This document shows positions 7,042 through 9,135 of a stretch of DNA of 9,135 nucleotides, in pieces (positions within the stretch are counted from its first letter, which is position 1; the number at the start of each line of letters is the position of its first letter). Source of the DNA: Deltaproteobacteria bacterium (GTDB lineage: Bacteria > Desulfobacterota_B > Binatia > Binatales > Binataceae). The DNA is taken from contig JAKAVX010000071.1 in NCBI GenBank assembly GCA_021827465.1, forward strand, positions 1 through 9,135, given 5' to 3'. Both the position numbers and the translations under genes were made by a program. Below the pieces are notes generated by a model. The model did not search any database, had not been told where the DNA came from, and worked only from the letters and a program-made list of their open reading frames with translations.

Positions 7042-7280
7042 CCAGTGGGAATTCCGTGGGGGATCCTGAATCACAGCTAACATGGCGGTACCGGACCGTC
7101 AACCAAACCCCTTTTGCGCGCAGGTCGATGGATCGAGCAATGCCCGCGTTCGTTCGAAACCTCTCCTATTATAGACGTTTCGCGGGTGGAGGCGACGAGC
7201 TTTCGCAGTGTTTTTTGCGTCTTCTTGCACCGCCCTTTCGCACTCGGCTAGAGCCTGAGGCCGGAGTTGCGCGAATTCCG
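7042..7280. other. Divergent intergenic region between the TPR-led operon and the APC permease
   Basis: About 240 bp lie between the preferred starts of the two divergent genes. The region is visibly less GC-rich around 7157-7175 and 7205-7225, as expected for promoters. It contains the TATAAT hexamer listed separately and a run of six T at 7211-7216 without a convincing preceding hairpin. An open plus-strand frame runs through it from inside the antisense of the TPR gene, with ATGs at 7128 and 7140, but the encoded residues are not membrane-like and codon bias becomes gene-like only near 7281. I see no small gene, RNA gene or long repeat in it. Confidence 0.6.
7168..7173 (-). promoter_or_regulatory. 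Candidate -10 box (TATAAT) for the TPR-lipoprotein/peptide-importer operon
   Basis: The minus strand carries a perfect TATAAT in an otherwise GC-rich region, with a transcription start expected near 7160 and a leader of about 120 nt before the ATG at 7041. At 16-18 bp upstream no good TTGACA match is visible (the best hexamers share about two of six positions), so it may be a weak or activated promoter. On the plus strand the overlapping bases 7167-7172 read TATTAT, which could serve the divergent permease, again without a -35. Placement between divergent genes favours a real promoter. Confidence 0.35.
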
Positions 7281-8687
7281 ATGCCGGTTGTCGTTATCCA
7301 GGGCCCCGATTCGGGCGTATCCCGCGCTCGGGGAGAACCGTTGTCCCGCGCGGGACGGCGGCTCGGCCTGTTGCCTCTTATATGCGTGATGTACCTCGTC
7401 ATCAGCGGCGGCGCCTACGGCCTCGAAGACGCGGTCCATATCGCAGGACCGAAGCTCGCCCTCCTTTTGTGCCTGCTCGTTCCGCTGACGCTCAGCCTTC
7501 CGACCGGCCTGATGGCGTCGGAATTGACGGCGCTGATGCCGGTCGAGGGCGGCTTCTACTTTTGGGTGAAGGAGGGATTGGGTCCGTTCGCCGGGTTCGC
7601 CGAGGCGTATTTCACGATGCTGTACACCGCGGTGGACATGGCTATTTACCCGGTGCTGTTCACGAGTTACCTGAGTTTCCTGATGCCGATTTCGCCCGCG
7701 GCTCAGGCGATACTGGCGGTTTCGATCGTATGGCTGGCGGGACTCCTCAATCTCGCCGGAATTCGCCCTGTAGGCTTCACGTCGGTGCTGCTCGCCGCGC
7801 TATTGCTCTCCCCGATGGCGGCGCTGGTGATCGCGGGACTTCCGAGGATAGTCCATTTCGTCACGCCGGCCGAGCCGCTGTTTCCTTCGGGCTTTGCGGG
7901 CGCTCTCGGCGCGGGGCTCACAGTGGTCATCTGGAATTTCTCGGGATGGGAGAATCTGAGCGTCGTCGCAGGAGAATTGGAGGACGCTGGCCACAACTAT
8001 CTGCGCGCGATCCTCGTAACGATTCCGCTGGTGGTCGCGGGCTACGTGCTTCCGCTGCTGGTGTCGGTCTCGGGAAGCGTGAACGTGACGCATTGGCGAA
8101 TGGGATGGTTCTCGCACGTCGGATACGCGATCGGCGGGCCGGCGCTGGGTGCGTCGCTCGCGATCGGCGGGGCGCTGATGGCGTTCTCGGTGTTCGAGGC
8201 GGCGATGCTATGGGTGTCGCGGATGCCCTACGTGCTGGCGCGCGAGGGCTATCTGCCGCGCTCGCTCGGCGAAGTATGGCAGGCGACGGTCGCGCCGTGG
8301 AAATCGATACTGGTCTCGTGCGCGCTCTTCACCCTCCTGGTGCCGCTCGGATTCGTTGCGCTGGTGGTGCTCGACGTTTTCTTCTACATGGCGGCGCTCG
8401 TGCTCGAGATGGCGGCGATGGTGCGGCTGAGACGGCTTCGGCCCGCGCGCGACGGGATGTTCACCGTGGGCGGAGGCAGACTCGGGCTTTACCTGGTCGC
8501 GGGCCTTCCTGTTTTCACCTGGCTTGCGACGTTCGGCCTTGCGATGTCGCATGGCGACGGCCACGGCGATTTCCTGGTTGCGATCGCGCTCGGGGCAACC
8601 GTATGGCCCGCCTATGCGATAACGCGCCGGCGCTACGGCGGTCCGGTCAAGTTGGCCGACGAGCCCGCCGCAACTGCGGAAGCCTGA
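7281..8687 (+). CDS. APC-superfamily amino acid/polyamine permease
   Basis: Inner-membrane secondary transporter of 468 residues with about 12 predicted membrane segments. Helix 1 is at about 28-47 with the broken-helix motif SGGAYGLED (42-50). The TM2-3 junction carries VEGGFYFWVKEGLG (88-101), and helix 6 has WNFSGWENLSVVAGELED (218-235), where APC transporters bind substrate. The SGGxxGxED form of helix 1, as I recall it, resembles the PotE/YfnA and plant PUT/RMV1 polyamine-uptake group more than classical GSGIF permeases, so an amino acid or polyamine substrate is likely but not defined. Start: ATG at 7281 is where codon bias becomes gene-like, but its nearest GGAG is 14 bases away. TTG at 7341 has GGGGAG at 7330-7335 with 5-base spacing and would give 448 residues, still upstream of helix 1. 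It is divergent from the TPR-led operon and convergent with the 8715 gene. No frameshift is apparent. Confidence 0.9.
   Translation: MPVVVIQGPDSGVSRARGEPLSRAGRRLGLLPLICVMYLVISGGAYGLEDAVHIAGPKLALLLCLLVPLTLSLPTGLMASELTALMPVEGGFYFWVKEGLGPFAGFAEAYFTMLYTAVDMAIYPVLFTSYLSFLMPISPAAQAILAVSIVWLAGLLNLAGIRPVGFTSVLLAALLLSPMAALVIAGLPRIVHFVTPAEPLFPSGFAGALGAGLTVVIWNFSGWENLSVVAGELEDAGHNYLRAILVTIPLVVAGYVLPLLVSVSGSVNVTHWRMGWFSHVGYAIGGPALGASLAIGGALMAFSVFEAAMLWVSRMPYVLAREGYLPRSLGEVWQATVAPWKSILVSCALFTLLVPLGFVALVVLDVFFYMAALVLEMAAMVRLRRLRPARDGMFTVGGGRLGLYLVAGLPVFTWLATFGLAMSHGDGHGDFLVAIALGATVWPAYAITRRRYGGPVKLADEPAATAEA
7330..7335 (+). promoter_or_regulatory. Strong Shine-Dalgarno supporting an alternative TTG start of the APC permease
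   Basis: GGGGAG sits 5 bases before the in-frame TTG at 7341. It is the best ribosome binding site in the start region of the permease and raises the chance that translation begins there rather than at the ATG at 7281. The bases also encode Arg-Gly-Glu in the longer form, so the match could be incidental. Confidence 0.4.
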
Positions 8688-8714
8688 CATTCGCGCGCAC
8701 CAGCGTCCGCGCTC
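8688..8714. other. Short convergent gap with no clear terminator
   Basis: The 27 bp between the convergent stops contain GCGCG and CGCGC separated by 10 bases (about 8694-8713), a possible 5-bp stem, but there is no T-run on either side. I do not call an intrinsic terminator here. Confidence 0.3.
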
Positions 8715-9135
8715 TTATCGCGGAACCAATCGGTACAAGAGAACCACTTTATCGTTGCGTAGCGGCTCGATATTGAACGACGCGCTCAGACGCTCCATTT
8801 CACTGCTCAAAAGATCCGCGTAGTCGCGGTTCTCGGGCGCAGCGAGCAGCAGGTAAAGCGGTTTTCCCGTATGCGCGCCATTCGCAAGAGTGGAGATCTC
8901 AGCGTCGTTGGCGCGATCGCCGTCGAAGACCACCGGCGGCGCCGCACCGGCCCATCCGCTGGCACGTTTCGCGTAAAGCCGCCCCAGATGGTAGTCGGTG
9001 AACTGTTCGCCCGGGTCGAACGAATTGAGTCCCACCAGGCGCGATCCGATATCCGGCAGATAGAGTTCCAGGAATTGCAGCGAAACGTTGCTGACCACGA
9101 TCGAATCGCGCCCGAAATCAGTACGCATCGCGGTC
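8715..9135 (-). CDS. C-terminal fragment of an unrecognised protein, possibly the soluble tail of a membrane glycosyltransferase-like protein
   Basis: The minus-strand frame is open through the right edge (codons for Ala and Thr precede the Met at 9128) and stops with TAA at 8715-8717, so about 139 C-terminal residues are visible. They form a soluble alpha/beta-looking region: DSIVVSNVSLQFLELYLP, then GLNSFDPGEQFTDYHLGRLY, a GKPLYLLLAAPENRDYADLL strand-helix unit, and a final NDKVVLLYRLVP strand. The pattern (an 'avoid-visible-strand, named-residence' order after an unseen upstream part) recalls periplasmic tails of GT39/ArnT-like polytopic glycosyltransferases, but no catalytic motif or membrane segment is in view and this is a guess. 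It converges with the APC permease across 27 bp. The Met at 9128 is unlikely to be the true start, because the frame continues and no Shine-Dalgarno can be judged. Confidence 0.6.
   Translation of the reverse strand, partial: TAMRTDFGRDSIVVSNVSLQFLELYLPDIGSRLVGLNSFDPGEQFTDYHLGRLYAKRASGWAGAAPPVVFDGDRANDAEISTLANGAHTGKPLYLLLAAPENRDYADLLSSEMERLSASFNIEPLRNDKVVLLYRLVPR

Noticed and set aside
5602..7080. A long open plus-strand frame (492 codons) opposite the TPR gene
   Set aside because: It mirrors the regular TPR codon pattern, gives a His/Val/Leu-rich sequence with no recognisable domain, and lies wholly antisense to a clearly real protein. High GC makes such shadows common.
7200..7225. Run of six T after a small GCGA/TCGC stem as a possible terminator
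   Set aside because: The stem is only four base pairs with a 7-base loop and the spacing to the T-run is poor; it lies between divergent starts where no terminator is expected.
6894..7280. N-terminal extension of the APC permease frame back into the antisense of the TPR gene
   Set aside because: The added 129 residues are Arg/Gln/Thr-rich, unlike any APC N-terminus, and run across the promoter-like region; codon bias turns gene-like only near 7281.
1..9135. CRISPR array, tRNA, rRNA, insertion sequence, toxin-antitoxin, defence or biosynthetic system
   Set aside because: No regularly spaced direct repeats, no tRNA or rRNA segments I recognise, and no transposase, nuclease or small toxin-like genes were seen on either strand.

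Overview
The window is a high-GC stretch (clearly above 60% by eye) from a Gram-negative-type bacterium. It encodes outer-membrane-style lipoproteins, a Tat-type signal and a LolB/LolA-like protein. Nothing fixes the lineage. The style resembles uncultivated deltaproteobacterial, Binatota or Acidobacteria-like genomes, but that is an impression. I see no rRNA, tRNA, CRISPR, insertion sequence, integrase or phage gene, so this looks like ordinary chromosomal territory.

Positions 7041 down to 1 (minus strand) hold six co-directional, tightly packed genes that look like one operon. In transcription order they are: a 15-repeat TPR lipoprotein (7041-5245), a LolB/DUF4292-like lipoprotein (5291-4401), an oligopeptide-type ABC solute-binding lipoprotein with a Tat signal (4408-2687), permease OppB/DppB (2652-1672), permease OppC/DppC (1675-584), and the first 171 residues of an OppD/DppD ATPase (513-1, cut by the window edge). 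Three junctions overlap (47, 8 and 4 bp) and the other two are gaps of 34 and 70 bp, so translational coupling is likely. A perfect TATAAT hexamer on the minus strand at 7168-7173 is the only promoter-like element ahead of the cluster.

Positions 7042-7280 are a divergent intergenic region. Positions 7281-8687 (plus strand) encode an amino acid/polyamine-type APC permease; a TTG at 7341 with a strong Shine-Dalgarno is an alternative start. Positions 8715-9135 (minus strand, cut at the right edge) are the C-terminal part of an unrecognised protein, possibly the soluble tail of a membrane glycosyltransferase-like protein. It converges on the permease with 27 bp between.

The operon joins two themes. 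The first two genes match an envelope pair known elsewhere: in Pseudomonas aeruginosa the TPR lipoprotein LbcA, which works with protease CtpA on murein hydrolases, lies beside lolB. The next four form a periplasmic peptide importer. One inference is that the cluster couples cell-wall or lipoprotein maintenance to uptake of released peptides, but the linkage could also be incidental. The oddest direct observation is the ABC signature of the OppD-like ATPase, which reads [10 protein letters not shown] instead of LSGGxxQR at the window's left end.
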